From Saccharomycopsis malanga (taxonomy: Eukaryota; Ascomycota; Saccharomycetes; Ascoideales; Saccharomycopsidaceae), in contig CP025325.1 in assembly GCA_004014935.1 (NCBI GenBank), positions 1,798,001 to 1,862,000 on the forward strand: a stretch of DNA of 64,000 bases, in the 5' to 3' direction. Shown piece after piece: positions 29,408 to 39,841 of this stretch (the first letter of the stretch is position 1; each line of letters opens with the position of its first letter). The notes under the pieces were generated by a model. The model was given only the letters and a program-made list of their open reading frames with translations, did not search any database and had not been told where the DNA came from. Made by a program: the position numbers and the translations under genes.

Positions 29408-30544
29408 TTCTGGTACTTTCTTGCTAAGAATAGTTTTATCCTTTGCTCAAAATTTCTATAGCAACAAGATTAATTGATCAATGTTATGGCAAAATGACTA
29501 ATACAATTGATCCCTAGCAATGTGTTTTTCAAACAAACCCTTAAATAGTTGAACTAAACTTCTAATTTTCAACACTCTTATTTCGTTATCATAACGATAG
29601 CTAAAATATGAAGCTCATCTTGCCTCTCTCATACCTGGCTTCAAGGCTTGGAATATTCTATGCTTAGTAAGCGATTGGTAAGCGACCAATAATGGATGCT
29701 GCCTTTTAACATGCAACTTGAATAATATACTTTCTGGCAAGAAGTCACCGAGGAGTTATATGTTCCAGGGTAACTGCAAGTTGTTGAAAAGCGTTGAAAC
29801 AAAGGCGTAACTGAACATAGGCTTCAAGTTCAGCAGTAGGTTAAAAGATGATGAAAAGCCTGAGAGAAGAATGAGTAGTGAATATAGAAGTATATAAAAA
29901 CATGATGGCTTTGGATTGAGACTATTTCATAAACACACATGCTGTAATGTTAGTGCACCAATGAAAAAGTAAGTGTGAGAGTTGCATTGTATTATTTGTT
30001 ACGATCTTACAAAAAAATGTTTTAAAAGATACTTGTATAATACTGCAGTAAAATATGAGGCATGGTGAGCATACATGTAGAAGGTACTTTGGGAATACTT
30101 GCAGGATAATTAATTTGTAACGGGTATTAATTTTGAATATTACTGGTATTAATCTTGAATATTACTGAAGTCAAATGGCATAACTCGTATATGTGAGAAG
30201 ATGCATAGTTGTCGTGATAAGTGCATAACACTATGCTGAAATATGCTTAAATATGCTGAAATATGCTGAAATATGCTGAAATATATAGTTGGATAGAATT
30301 TATTACAATAAGATGAAAACCAACTTAATGAAATCTCTATAGAGAACAATCATATTGATGTGTAATTTTTTTAAAAACAAAATTACAGCACTGTAGAATA
30401 GAACAGATATGAAAGCATAACTTTTGGTCATATAAATCGTGAGGCAAAACAACAAAGAGTATAAAGAAAATAAAACAGAGGTGAGAAAATTATGTAACAA
30501 ATGAACAGAATAAAAAAGAAGAACAAAAATGACAATATAAGAAA
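29408..30544. other. intergenic between the permease 3' end and the DFM1 promoter
   Basis: Holds two short tandem repeats: two near-identical 22-bp units (ggtattaattttgaatatta type, about 30123-30166), and five 10-bp atatgctgaa-type units at 30233-30286. No gene was recognised. Confidence 0.5.
30233..30286. repeat. 10-bp tandem repeat (atatgctgaa)
   Basis: Five consecutive units of atatgctgaa, the second being atatgcttaa. The reverse complement contains AGCATATTTCAGCATA, which also occurs just before PAR32 (43961-43997). Confidence 0.8.
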
Positions 30545-32077
30545 TCAATAAAGGTAAGGAATATGCGGGTTTTTGTCACCTCTGAGGGCTTTTTCTCTAC
30601 CATTAAGAGATTCGTATTCTTCTTTGTATTCATGAGTTAACTTCTTCTGGTTGCCCTTGTAGTAGTACAAAAACAAGATACCCATGAAAACCATGCTGAA
30701 GATTGCAAACGCAATACTTATAGACAATCCCTTGACGTAACGTGGGGCGTCTGTGGACAAGAAGATATAAGTGGAGATGATACCTCCAATGTTACCAAAG
30801 CCGATTTGCCAACCGGATCCTACGGCCTTTCTTAAATGGCCACCGTAGTTTAGAGATGTCCAGCATATAAGGGAAGGCATGGCAGAATATAGACCCATAA
30901 CACTAAGGAAACAGCCGCCATAACGAGCGTTGATATTGTTTTTGCAACCCAAAACAATGGAAAGGCCAATGATAGCAATGACAGTGTTCATGAGAGCAAA
31001 AGGAAGTCTGCGCTTGACGCGGTCGGATATAAAAGAGATGCAAATGGTCCAGCCGAATGCTACAAGCCAAGGGTAAATGGAACGGCGATTAGCCTCCTCG
31101 CCAGTGTAGCCCATGATCTTGATGATAGCAGTGGAGAAGTAAGCGTAACTGTAACTTGGGATAATAAGGCCAAAGTAAGCAAGAGCAGCGAGCCAGATAA
31201 CAGGGTCTTTGAAGACAGCTAACACTTCCTTTGGAGTATATTGGTACTCAAAGCCAGAATCACCATTGTAAATGGCAAGTTTTTCCTTCAAAAACTGACG
31301 TTCATGAGCTTTGAGAAAACGACTATTTTCAGGGAAATCAGGAACAATGAAAAACAAGACAAAAGCAAGACCTGCAGTAAAAGTACCTTCTATAATGAAG
31401 ATCCATTGCCAACTTTCAATGCCATAAACACCATTGAGATCTTTGATACGGTAAGCAATGGCACCACCACAAGCACCGGCAAGACAAGTTCCAGAAAAGA
31501 AAATGGAAAAGCGGCGCTGCGACTCGGCTTTAGCATAGAAGTTGGCTAAAATGTAGAAAATGGCAGGAAAAGTACCAGATTCAAAGATACCCAAGAGAAA
31601 ACGACAAGCCGCAAGATCACCAAAGTTACGCGAAAAGCCCATGCCTATCAGAACACCACCAAACAACAAAATACAACAACTGAGCCAAATGTGGGGCTTG
31701 ACAAACTTCAAGGCGTAATTGGACATGACCTCAAAGAAAACATAAGGCACGAAGAACAAGGTCAAACACGTGTTGAACTGGTCACCAGTCAAATGAATAG
31801 ACTCTTTGATACCATAGACATTGGCATTCGAAATATTCACTCTGTCAAGAAACGAAAGAAAATATAGAAGAGTCAATGGAGGCACCACACACAAATCAAT
31901 CTTCCACATAAGCTTTGTCTGGTTGATCCCATATTTCTCCGCTAGGTCTTTGACCTGCTGTTCTTTGACATCATCAGATACAAATCCATCATATACAGGC
32001 AGGTTTTTTTCCTGATCAAACGAAACGTCGCCAGCCTTTGCAGAAGCTGCGGAGCTATTGCTTTTATTGTCGGACAT
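30545..32077 (-). CDS. MFS permease, allantoate/nicotinate (DAL5/TNA1) family
   Basis: Twelve-span plasma-membrane transporter of the anion:cation symporter family, whose fungal members carry allantoate, nicotinate, pantothenate or related organic anions. The first ATG is at 32077 (510 aa, MSDNKSNSSAASAK). Family features are LLYFLSFLDRVNISNANVYG in TM1, FFVPYVFFEVMSNYALK in TM2, FLLGIFESGTFPAIFYILAN, and the cytosolic loop SDRVKRRLPFALMN. The N-terminal YGINQTKLMWKIDLCVVPPL is typical. The substrate cannot be read from sequence; general resemblance suggests the Tna1/Dal5 branch. The 3' neighbour is DFM1, with no evident functional link. Confidence 0.85.
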   Translation of the reverse strand: MSDNKSNSSAASAKAGDVSFDQEKNLPVYDGFVSDDVKEQQVKDLAEKYGINQTKLMWKIDLCVVPPLTLLYFLSFLDRVNISNANVYGIKESIHLTGDQFNTCLTLFFVPYVFFEVMSNYALKFVKPHIWLSCCILLFGGVLIGMGFSRNFGDLAACRFLLGIFESGTFPAIFYILANFYAKAESQRRFSIFFSGTCLAGACGGAIAYRIKDLNGVYGIESWQWIFIIEGTFTAGLAFVLFFIVPDFPENSRFLKAHERQFLKEKLAIYNGDSGFEYQYTPKEVLAVFKDPVIWLAALAYFGLIIPSYSYAYFSTAIIKIMGYTGEEANRRSIYPWLVAFGWTICISFISDRVKRRLPFALMNTVIAIIGLSIVLGCKNNINARYGGCFLSVMGLYSAMPSLICWTSLNYGGHLRKAVGSGWQIGFGNIGGIISTYIFLSTDAPRYVKGLSISIAFAIFSMVFMGILFLYYYKGNQKKLTHEYKEEYESLNGREKALRGDKNPHIPYLY

Positions 32078-33449
32078 AACAATACTGTGATTGAAATTTG
32101 TATTAGTAACAAATGAAACAAATCCAAAAATGCAAAATATCAATAGTAATAATAAAGCAGAAAACACCCTTTTATATATACAAAAAAGAACTATCAGTCA
32201 TAGCCAGATTCGGTGCTTGAACGACCCTTTATATCCATACTGCTCGCTTCTCCTCCGCACATTGGCACCGGCCAAAAACACACCGTTATTTCTACTTCCA
32301 TACAGTGACAACTTGCTGTGCGACGCTCTCTGAACAATGTCTTCGCCGGTTGCGGCGCTTGCCATCTTGCGATGGCTGCATGCGTGCGTGCAAGACTGCA
32401 TTAGATTGCAGGCTAAATGTATATCTCACACATTTCCATAGTATGACTAAAAGCCAGATGGGTTGGATGGTGTTACAAGTCTCGCAACGGCATCTTGAAA
32501 ACTGGTCATACAGAATCTACAGCAAGATATAGTAATGGAACTGGATTATAAGTAAACCGACAGATTTGATAGACTCGGCATAGCTGTTATCTATGCATGT
32601 TGATCTCTATTGTCGTCTCTGTTAATAGTCGTAAATTGTGCATTGCAAAGTGACTTGTAAAGTGATTTGACTTTCATCCATGTAAAAAGTCAATTTGGTC
32701 ATAGCCATTTAAACCGGCTTGCCACTTGATAAGTGATCCAATTAAACTACAAGAGTTCAATAAGGGAATGACGGAAAATAACTAATTTGATTGACCTTCT
32801 TATGTTGTCTACATTTTACCAAAAAGCTCATATTCGCTAATATCACCTACTAATACGTGATTCAGCATTACATATATACACTAAAATTCTACAATTTTTC
32901 AGTATTATTGATTGTCGCTGGTTTGGAAATAATGAAAAATTCTGTCCTACCCCAGTTTTCGCCAAATCTGCCAATATCCTGACTCATCCCCGGGGCTCAT
33001 AACCTACAATGCAGATACTGATGTTTAGAACTATTCTAAGAGTGGCTAGCATCCTAGTTGCCTAACTTTCCGTTGTCTTGCGAGGCTTGAATTGGTTTAT
33101 AATGACAATTTATAGATTTGAAACTTAGTACATTTCAGTTCCGTCTGAAATTGATTCGTTTATGTTATAATTACTACTTTTACCTTGATTACTTGGATGC
33201 CAACTTACTGTAAATTATCAATAAGGCCTCTTCTTGAGATCTTGCGTATTAACAATTAAGCTAATGATCAGTAATTATCTTGCACTCTCTACGATTCTGA
33301 TTTTACAAAAGACCTTGGTAAAGCTATTCAATTATATTTAACCAGGCGCATAATCAGCGCCCCATAACCACCAATAAGGAATAAAAGGTATCAAGTGCAC
33401 GAACATTGGCCAAGTGCTGGTTAATTTAGTTCTAGAGACTCCAGAAGCA
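32078..33449. other. divergent intergenic region (permease / SET protein)
   Basis: Nearly 1.4 kb upstream of two divergent genes. It contains a GCATGCGTGCGTGC tract at 32378-32391, related to the GCATGC module elsewhere. A weak SINE-like remnant lies near 33102-33140. No gene was recognised. Confidence 0.45.
33102..33140 (-). mobile_element. possible very old SINE 3' remnant
   Basis: The plus-strand string atagatttgaaacttagtac followed by atttcagttccg resembles the reversed SINE 3' end (atatatttcaagcccagtac, atatcagtttcg) with several changes. No tail or duplication is visible, so this is tentative. Confidence 0.3.
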
Positions 33450-35369
33450 ATGTATAGTGTTGATGAAAGTGTAGAGGAGCTTTTTGCTCAAAACGGGGCC
33501 AGTTTCAGCGCTTTTGCAAAGACAATTGGGGCAGAAATCCATGACAAAGTTACCATTGGTAAGAGTAAGGTTGGAGGTATAGGTATCTTCTTCGAGACCG
33601 AAGGGTTTACGGCCAGTAAAGCAGAACTCGATTCAGAGTTGGTTCAACTCATTAAGGTGCCTAGGACTAGCACTCTCAACTTGCGCCAGCTTAGTTCAGC
33701 TTTTAAAAGAGAAGCTAGTCGAAGTGATAAATTTTTCAAGGCGCATCAGGCGGAAATCAAGAAGCTTGAGGCACATCTTGGAGATGCAATCTTGCCCTTT
33801 AAGGAAATACGTCCTGAACTGTCGATTATCGAGTCTATTATGGACGAATTCAAGACAGGGGCAGTGCAGTTGTCGGAGAGCTTGATGACAAAGGCGTTCC
33901 TTATAGGTCTAGTGATGTGTAAAAGATATCGAGGCCATGTCACAGCTGCTATTTCCAAAAACACGAGCCCACAAGGTGTATTGTTGGCACATTTTTATGA
34001 AAAGCTGGACTTTGTCTTGTTTGACCAGTATTTGGAGCTCTTGGAGCACTTGCCGATTCCTACATTGCATACTAATGGCCTTCAAAAGAAAGATGCTGGT
34101 TCAGTGATAGAAACATTGCTCAATCACTACCAGGTCAACAATCCAATTGGAGCTGCTCTCGAATACGTGATGGCAAGACGTAAAGGTGATTATCAGAGAC
34201 TTTCTGAGAAGACTTCGGACACACTCTGCTTGGATGACTTTCTATTACGAGCTGCCAGCGGCGTTGCCAAACAAGAAGAGGACAAAAAACAGATTGCTTG
34301 TTTTTTGCTTCCTTTGGAATTATACGAGCAATTTGAGGCAGCACTCAATTCTAGGGTGTTGGAGCTTCCTAGATCTTTGACTACCTCTGAAATGGGACGG
34401 GGAAACTCCAACGAAACGTACACTACAGATATTTCGTTGGTTCCTCTTATTGATTTTGCTAACCATAGCAATGCAAAACATGTGAAGAATGCCCATTTTG
34501 ATGCCGACAAAGAGACCGAGGATGCTGTCCTTTATTTGGATTACAACAAAGACGAGATTGCAAAACAAGTGAAAGCCACTGGCTCTTCGAAAATCGAGAT
34601 ATTCATTTCATACCATCCAGAAGATGACATCCCATTGTTTATCACATCGTTTGGATTCTTGCCCGTGCATAAAGGTTGCCGTCAGAGTGATTCTAATGCT
34701 TGGGAGGTGTCTTTAGCTACCACTTCTGACGCCCAGCTCGATGATCCTGATGATTTTTTCCACTCTCTATGCACAGTATTCCAGACTTCTCCATCTTTTC
34801 AAGTTGTATATGATTTTGATGATACTGAGGAGACTCACATTCCTGACGTATCGGCTAAGAAAATCGTTTTAGCTAGTAAAACATCTTTTGACTTGAACGA
34901 GTTTGATGACTTTCTTACATTGTTCCATCCTAATATGCTGGCCCTACATTACGATGCAGAAAGTTTCCATCACTATTATGCACAATTAGGTTTATCTCAT
35001 TTAGATTTGAACTCTGATATGGTTCACCGCTATCACAGGGCCCGAATCCAGGAACACTTTTATATCGTGCATCCAAAGACACATGAGACAATGTTTCCTC
35101 AAGACTTGGAAGAATTGAGAAGTGTCTTGAGTGAGCTTGATGGCCAGCCTTTTGATAGAGATCTGTGTTTGAAAAACTTCAAAAAACACCTGGAAAAGTT
35201 CATTTCCTTGAGATTGAAAGAAATACAATCGTTAAAGGAAAAACTCAATGTTGAAAAATCAAGTTTGGTTGCTCAGACTTTGGATTTGGAGTCTAAAATT
35301 TTAGCTTCAACAGAGACATTGATTCACAATGACTCCACAAATGATATTTTCAAGATTGACCCAAACTAG
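33450..35369 (+). CDS. SET-domain lysine methyltransferase-like protein (RKM/CTM1 type)
   Basis: Probable protein-lysine methyltransferase of the RuBisCO-LSMT/SETD6-like class, whose yeast members modify ribosomal proteins or cytochrome c. The first ATG is at 33450 (639 aa). The N-terminal part has the split-SET opening KVTIGKSKVGGIGIFFETEG. After a long helical insert comes the SET signature LVPLIDFANHSNAKHVKN (around 329-346), including the NH of the SAM-binding motif. The C-terminal part (about 450-639) is helical, like the Rubis-subs-bind domain. It is longer than Rkm1-4 or Ctm1. I cannot tell which substrate it has. Confidence 0.75.
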   Translation: MYSVDESVEELFAQNGASFSAFAKTIGAEIHDKVTIGKSKVGGIGIFFETEGFTASKAELDSELVQLIKVPRTSTLNLRQLSSAFKREASRSDKFFKAHQAEIKKLEAHLGDAILPFKEIRPELSIIESIMDEFKTGAVQLSESLMTKAFLIGLVMCKRYRGHVTAAISKNTSPQGVLLAHFYEKLDFVLFDQYLELLEHLPIPTLHTNGLQKKDAGSVIETLLNHYQVNNPIGAALEYVMARRKGDYQRLSEKTSDTLCLDDFLLRAASGVAKQEEDKKQIACFLLPLELYEQFEAALNSRVLELPRSLTTSEMGRGNSNETYTTDISLVPLIDFANHSNAKHVKNAHFDADKETEDAVLYLDYNKDEIAKQVKATGSSKIEIFISYHPEDDIPLFITSFGFLPVHKGCRQSDSNAWEVSLATTSDAQLDDPDDFFHSLCTVFQTSPSFQVVYDFDDTEETHIPDVSAKKIVLASKTSFDLNEFDDFLTLFHPNMLALHYDAESFHHYYAQLGLSHLDLNSDMVHRYHRARIQEHFYIVHPKTHETMFPQDLEELRSVLSELDGQPFDRDLCLKNFKKHLEKFISLRLKEIQSLKEKLNVEKSSLVAQTLDLESKILASTETLIHNDSTNDIFKIDPN

Positions 35370-35597
35370 TTCAACAACTATTGAAATTAACATAATGTGA
35401 TTCGAAACAATAAGCACTAGGTGAGTACTTGCTGGAAGTCCAACCAATAGGCTGTAGTTGGTTTCATACATGTATGCGGTACGAGTCAAAGGAAGTCAAT
35501 GTTATCAATTCATGAAGACTAACGAAAAGCTTGCATGCAATTCAACACGCTTTGTGAAGCGCTTTTTAGGAATAGTGATAATTTTGTATTACAAAGC
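35370..35597. other. intergenic, SET-gene 3' flank
   Basis: Plain AT-rich sequence leading into a degenerate SINE copy. Nothing else was seen. Confidence 0.45.
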
Positions 35598-35825
35598 TAC
35601 CTAGTATATACAAGTTTCGTGTATACACACTGTGCCTTACGACTTGAACCCGATGGGGAAATCCCTGTATTTCTCTTATAGATTCTCACTGGTTCTTTGC
35701 CTTTTACAAATGCACCCAGTCAGCTGGGTAGTAAGCATTAAACTTTGTGCTTTGAACAGTTGCACTAACCTATGTAATGAGATTATCATCATGAAACTAC
35801 CGCTTCAGCATAGTAAATACCAACT
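35598..35825 (-). mobile_element. degenerate SINE copy 7 (body and 3' part)
   Basis: The plus strand has ctagtatatacaagtttcgt, gtatacacactgtgcctta, ttgaacagttgcactaacct and cttcagcatagtaaatacc. These align in order with the reversed 3' segment and body of the SINE at reduced identity. The head and tail are missing. It is clearly older than copies 2-6. Confidence 0.6.
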
Positions 35826-35915
35826 CCATATATACTGTGTCTGAAAACACAAAATGAATTGAAACTTTGAAGAAATGTGATTCCATCCACTTAATTACCC
35901 TATAAGGTAAAATGT

Positions 35916-35921
35916 ATATAT

Positions 35922-35961
<40 letters not shown>
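35916..35961. repeat. (TA)n microsatellite
   Basis: An almost uninterrupted TA dinucleotide run of about 45 bp, with one gatat break near its start. It lies between the degenerate SINE and FAP7. Confidence 0.9.
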
Positions 35962-36432
35962 CAAAACAACTTAAATATCAATAAGGAAACGTTAAGTAGT
36001 GAATAGAATAGACTCACTGGTTATTCTAGTTTTTGGTAGCATTAAGCAAAAAGATGTTAAGTTATTTATCAATAAGAATACCCAGGACTACATATATAAA
36101 GATAGTTCTACAGCTTTTACCATGGATCCCTTACCTTCTAACCATTTTCGAAAGGAAATGAACTCAATGTAACCACTAGACTCCCTAAGCAATTTCCATT
36201 GCATTTTGTTGTAACTTTAACGGCCAATCTCTTCGGTTTTCAGCTTTACTCGCTTTATATTGATTTTTGGATTACATGTTGAAGATCCCATGCACCAGCC
36301 CATGCATGCAAGATGCAGCCTGCAGAGATTCAGGGTAACATGAGGGAGGGCATCGTGAAACTTTTAATTCAACATGAGCCAGAGACTATATATACTGTAC
36401 AACAGTTGGTGAAAGCAAATCAATAGAGCCAA
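35962..36432. promoter_or_regulatory. FAP7 upstream region with GCATGC / GCAGCCTGCA module
   Basis: Contains CATGCATGCA at 36301-36310 and GCAGCCTGCA at 36315-36324, about 110-130 bp before the FAP7 ATG. A likely TATA (actatatatact) lies near 36383. The same two motifs occur together at 14772-14794. Confidence 0.4.
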
Positions 36433-37014
36433 ATGTCGAAAAGATTGTTGCCAAATATCATAATTACGGGTACTCCTGGTTGTGGAAAGACCAGTCATGC
36501 TGCACTTTTGACGCAGCAGGCGCCAGGATTATTCAAGCATTTTAGCATCAGCGATTATGCAAAAGAAAACGACTGTATTGAAGGCCATGACGAAAGCAGA
36601 GATTCTGATATTGTCAACGAAGACAAGCTTTTGGATGCTCTTGAGCCAGAATTGGAAAAAGGTGGTGCTATTATTGACTGGCACGTTTGTGAGATCTTCC
36701 CAGAAAGACTCATTGATTTGGTGATTGTTCTTCGGTGTGACAATTCTATATTGTTTGATAGATTGTCCAAGAGAGGATACAAAGAGAACAAGATCCAGGA
36801 AAATTTGGATGTAGAGATCATGGACATTTTGATCCAGGAAGCCAGAGACAGCTACAAGCAAGAAATTGTTATTGAACTTAGAAGTGACGATGTTGATCAA
36901 ATTGATGAAAACGTTAACAGAATTGGACAATGGGTTGAAATGTGGAAAAACGATCATCCCGAAGGAGTCACTAATGAGTTGGATGCCCAGGAATCTAGTT
37001 CAGATGATGAGTGA
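36433..37014 (+). CDS. FAP7: Fap7/AK6 nuclear adenylate kinase-like ribosome assembly factor
   Basis: ATPase needed for the last steps of 40S maturation, where it works with Rps14 and the Nob1-dependent 20S pre-rRNA cleavage. The 193-aa protein has Walker A GTPGCGKT at 13-20, the NMP-binding YAKENDCIEGHDESRDSDIV, the IIDWHVCEIFPERLIDLVIVL strand, and the lid-like RLSKRGYKENKIQENLDVEI. All are diagnostic of AK6/hCINAP. The acidic tail (ESSSDDE) is common in fungal versions. Short, intronless, and of usual length. Confidence 0.96.
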   Translation: MSKRLLPNIIITGTPGCGKTSHAALLTQQAPGLFKHFSISDYAKENDCIEGHDESRDSDIVNEDKLLDALEPELEKGGAIIDWHVCEIFPERLIDLVIVLRCDNSILFDRLSKRGYKENKIQENLDVEIMDILIQEARDSYKQEIVIELRSDDVDQIDENVNRIGQWVEMWKNDHPEGVTNELDAQESSSDDE

Positions 37015-37569
37015 ACGTGGATTGTTATTTCTCTGTATTTTATTTTGTTTTTTATTACTATTTCGGAGTGAATAAAAGTTTTGGTATTTGTTTTTTTTGC
37101 TTTTGTTTTGCATTTCAACTAAAGGTTGGTATATCATAGACCAAAAGCGAGTAAGAATAATATGTATCAAATGTAAGGGAATAATGATATAGTCAGATGT
37201 AGAAGCAAGGTTCCTGTCTATTCTAATGTATCCGATGTTTATTGTATGTCTACAGGATACTACGCTAGGATTTTACAATCGTATAGCCATTCCAAGTCTT
37301 AGACGTGGATCACAAGACTAACAGCAGGGAGTCCTAAAAATGATTATTTTCATCTGGCACGGTAAACTATTGCGATACATGTATTTTCTGTTATCATGGT
37401 AAAGGGAACATTAGACGATTTGGCTCTCTGGCCATGGGCTAGAGTATATTAAGCAAATTCACTTATCCAGTTTTTCTTCCTTATAATGCTGAGAAATGCA
37501 AATGTTGTATTTGTCAAAGATCTTTTCTATCAAGGGCTTTAACAATTAGGACATATCATACATATTCCA
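37015..37569. other. intergenic, FAP7 3' flank
   Basis: AT-rich convergent gap between FAP7 and PWP1. No gene was recognised. A SINE copy follows. Confidence 0.5.
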
Positions 37570-37848
37570 TTGTCACTACATAATAGCAATATCTTAAATT
37601 CTGATCCCAGTAAATATCAATCTTGTATATGCACGATATGCCTAAAGGGACTTGGTAAAACCCAGTAGGGAAAACCCAAATCAAATTCGGTCATAAAAAT
37701 TGTTTCATTCAACTGGAAAGTAAGCACTAGATCATCGTAAAGGCAACGAGTGAAAAGTGCTAGTGTCAAGAATTGAACCCTTGAGCCTGCTAGGTCTTTT
37801 TCTCTTCTTCGAAAGTACTAGCCACCGAGCCATCCTTGTCACTACATA
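37570..37848 (-). mobile_element. tRNA-derived SINE copy 8 with 13-bp target-site duplication
   Basis: The element at 37583-37835 is bounded by the exact direct repeats ttgtcactacata at 37570-37582 and 37836-37848. On the minus strand the head reads ATGGCTCGGTGGCTAG (A box), one ctttcgaagaagag unit, and the B-box variant GGGTTCAATTC. It then passes through a shortened body to CAAGTCCCTTTAGGCATA. The 13-bp duplication with the A box at one end and the 3' end at the other fixes the element boundaries and orientation. Confidence 0.88.
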
Positions 37849-38059
37849 TGATTCTGTAAAACTATGAAAAATAAGCCAACCTATGATAAAACAACCTACC
37901 GAACACTTCAACTCATTGGCATGGAGCCAAGATATGCATTGTAAAATATACACTTTTAAAATAACATGATAAACAAAACACAATAGAGATATGAAAAGTG
38001 CAGGAAAAACAAACAAGAAAGAACAAAAAAAAAAATTCAGCAAACAAAAAGTTCTATAA

Positions 38060-39841
38060 CTAATCCTCATCGTCATCCATTTCCTCGTCCTGACCTTCTC
38101 CTTCTCCTTCTTCTTCTTCGTCATCGTCGTTGTCCTCTTCGTCTTCTCTGACGTCAGCCTGAGCTAGCTGTTCCTCAAATCCAGTGTTGTACTTTCTAGC
38201 AATTCTGGAAGCTCTTCCTTGACTGTCGGCCTGTTTCTTGGCCAAGACTTGCAAGTTTTTCAACGGTTCGTAGAATGCTTTCTTAACAGACTTATTGGAG
38301 AAAGCGTCCCAGATTTTCAAAGGACCGCTAACACCACCAGCGACAATATGGCCAGCAACTTCGATATCTCCCGCAAAGGCAGTGGAAAGAACATTACCTA
38401 CGCCCAAGTCTCTGGACAAAACCATACTTGGTTTGACGTCTGCGGTCTCTATACTTTGGACTGGCACCTTCCACAACTTGACAGCCTTGTCTCCCATACC
38501 ACTGGTGACCAACATACCAGGGATGTATTGGTTTGGTTCCAATGAGGAAATGCCAGAGTCATGTGCCTGTAACTTCCATAATGGTTTCTTGTTATCGTTT
38601 CTGATGTCGAAGCCGTAAACCACACCGGTGTCTGTTCCTGCGTAAAAGATGTATTCGTTGGACTGGTCACCCCATCTGACATTTTCCACTTCTTCACCTG
38701 GGTTCACAGACCAGCGTTTGACCATGTCAGTCTCATTTGCTATTCTCACATCAGAAATACACACGGATCCATCGTAACCACCAGACAACAAGAGCGATTC
38801 TGTGCCTGGCGCCGTGCTTCTTGGATTCCATTGTATGGAACTGACGGATTTGCCGTTGTGAATTGTTTGCATGCTACGAGCAGCAGTACAAGTGGTAAGA
38901 TCCCATAACTTGATCGTCGCGTCTGCAGAGGCAGAAGCTAACACAGCACGATGGGACAAGTTGTGCGATAACGACAAAACAGCATCTGTATGATGAGTGG
39001 TGACATGGCCGCTTTTTTTGCCCTTCTTCTTCTTCTTAGATGTTTTAATGCCTTCAAGAGATACCGGTTCACCTAAAATGGCATCTGGATACGCCTTGTC
39101 CACACAATCAAGATTCCAAAGCTCGATTTGCGGGTCAAAAGTACCAATGGCAGCAAAGTTGGCCACATTGTCACTGTTGTTAGGACCCTTTGGTCTGAAA
39201 CTGAGCCACTCTGTGCACAATGGAAACGACGGCAACATGAGGTCGTGGTGCACGTACAAATTGCTCTCACGAACAAGCCCGTTCTTGACATCTGGATCAA
39301 GCTTGTCTCTCTCGTCCTCGTCAGCACCTTCTGGAGCACCTGCACCATCATCATACACATACACATCCAAGTACGACACCTCGTCCTCAGTTCGCCCCGA
39401 CAAAATCAAGTTGTCACTAGGATATATCTGGTAATCTTGCTTGTCCTCTGCGTCATCTGCTGCAGTTGGCAACGTGAGATACGGATCTTCTTCTTCATTT
39501 TCCTGTACAAAACGTGCCTCACTACTCAATCCTGGAATAAATGTCACCTTTTCGCCCTCAGCTCCGTCCTTTCCCTCCTCGTCATAGTGGTCAAAATCGT
39601 ATTCTTTCAAATCATCGTCAATGTCGTCTTGCGACTTGAGAGCCTCAGCTGCCTCAGAAGCTTTCTTTGTACTCTCTTCCCCAGCTGCCTCGTCCTGGGC
39701 TTGCTGCAACTCTTCTCTGGCATCATCTAACTGTAGTTGAGCAAGCTCATTGATACGCTGGAGCTCTTCGTCGTCTAACTCATACTTCTCAGGAAACTCG
39801 GCCGCAAAGCCTCTTGGCACCCAACAGTTTGCTGAAATCAT
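38060..39841 (-). CDS. PWP1: Pwp1 WD40 ribosome biogenesis factor
   Basis: Nucleolar WD40 protein for early 60S assembly (ITS2 region, with Nop12 and the A3 factors in yeast). The 593-aa protein starts MISANCWVPRGFAAEFPEKY, the conserved Pwp1 N-terminus. An acidic linker (about 40-130) and about six WD repeats follow, including HTDAVLSLSHNLSHRAVLAS, SADATIKLWDLTT and GTDTGVVYGFDIRN. It ends in a long acidic tail of Asp/Glu (about 570-593). Length and order of parts match the family. Confidence 0.95.
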   Translation of the reverse strand: MISANCWVPRGFAAEFPEKYELDDEELQRINELAQLQLDDAREELQQAQDEAAGEESTKKASEAAEALKSQDDIDDDLKEYDFDHYDEEGKDGAEGEKVTFIPGLSSEARFVQENEEEDPYLTLPTAADDAEDKQDYQIYPSDNLILSGRTEDEVSYLDVYVYDDGAGAPEGADEDERDKLDPDVKNGLVRESNLYVHHDLMLPSFPLCTEWLSFRPKGPNNSDNVANFAAIGTFDPQIELWNLDCVDKAYPDAILGEPVSLEGIKTSKKKKKGKKSGHVTTHHTDAVLSLSHNLSHRAVLASASADATIKLWDLTTCTAARSMQTIHNGKSVSSIQWNPRSTAPGTESLLLSGGYDGSVCISDVRIANETDMVKRWSVNPGEEVENVRWGDQSNEYIFYAGTDTGVVYGFDIRNDNKKPLWKLQAHDSGISSLEPNQYIPGMLVTSGMGDKAVKLWKVPVQSIETADVKPSMVLSRDLGVGNVLSTAFAGDIEVAGHIVAGGVSGPLKIWDAFSNKSVKKAFYEPLKNLQVLAKKQADSQGRASRIARKYNTGFEEQLAQADVREDEEDNDDDEEEEGEGEGQDEEMDDDED

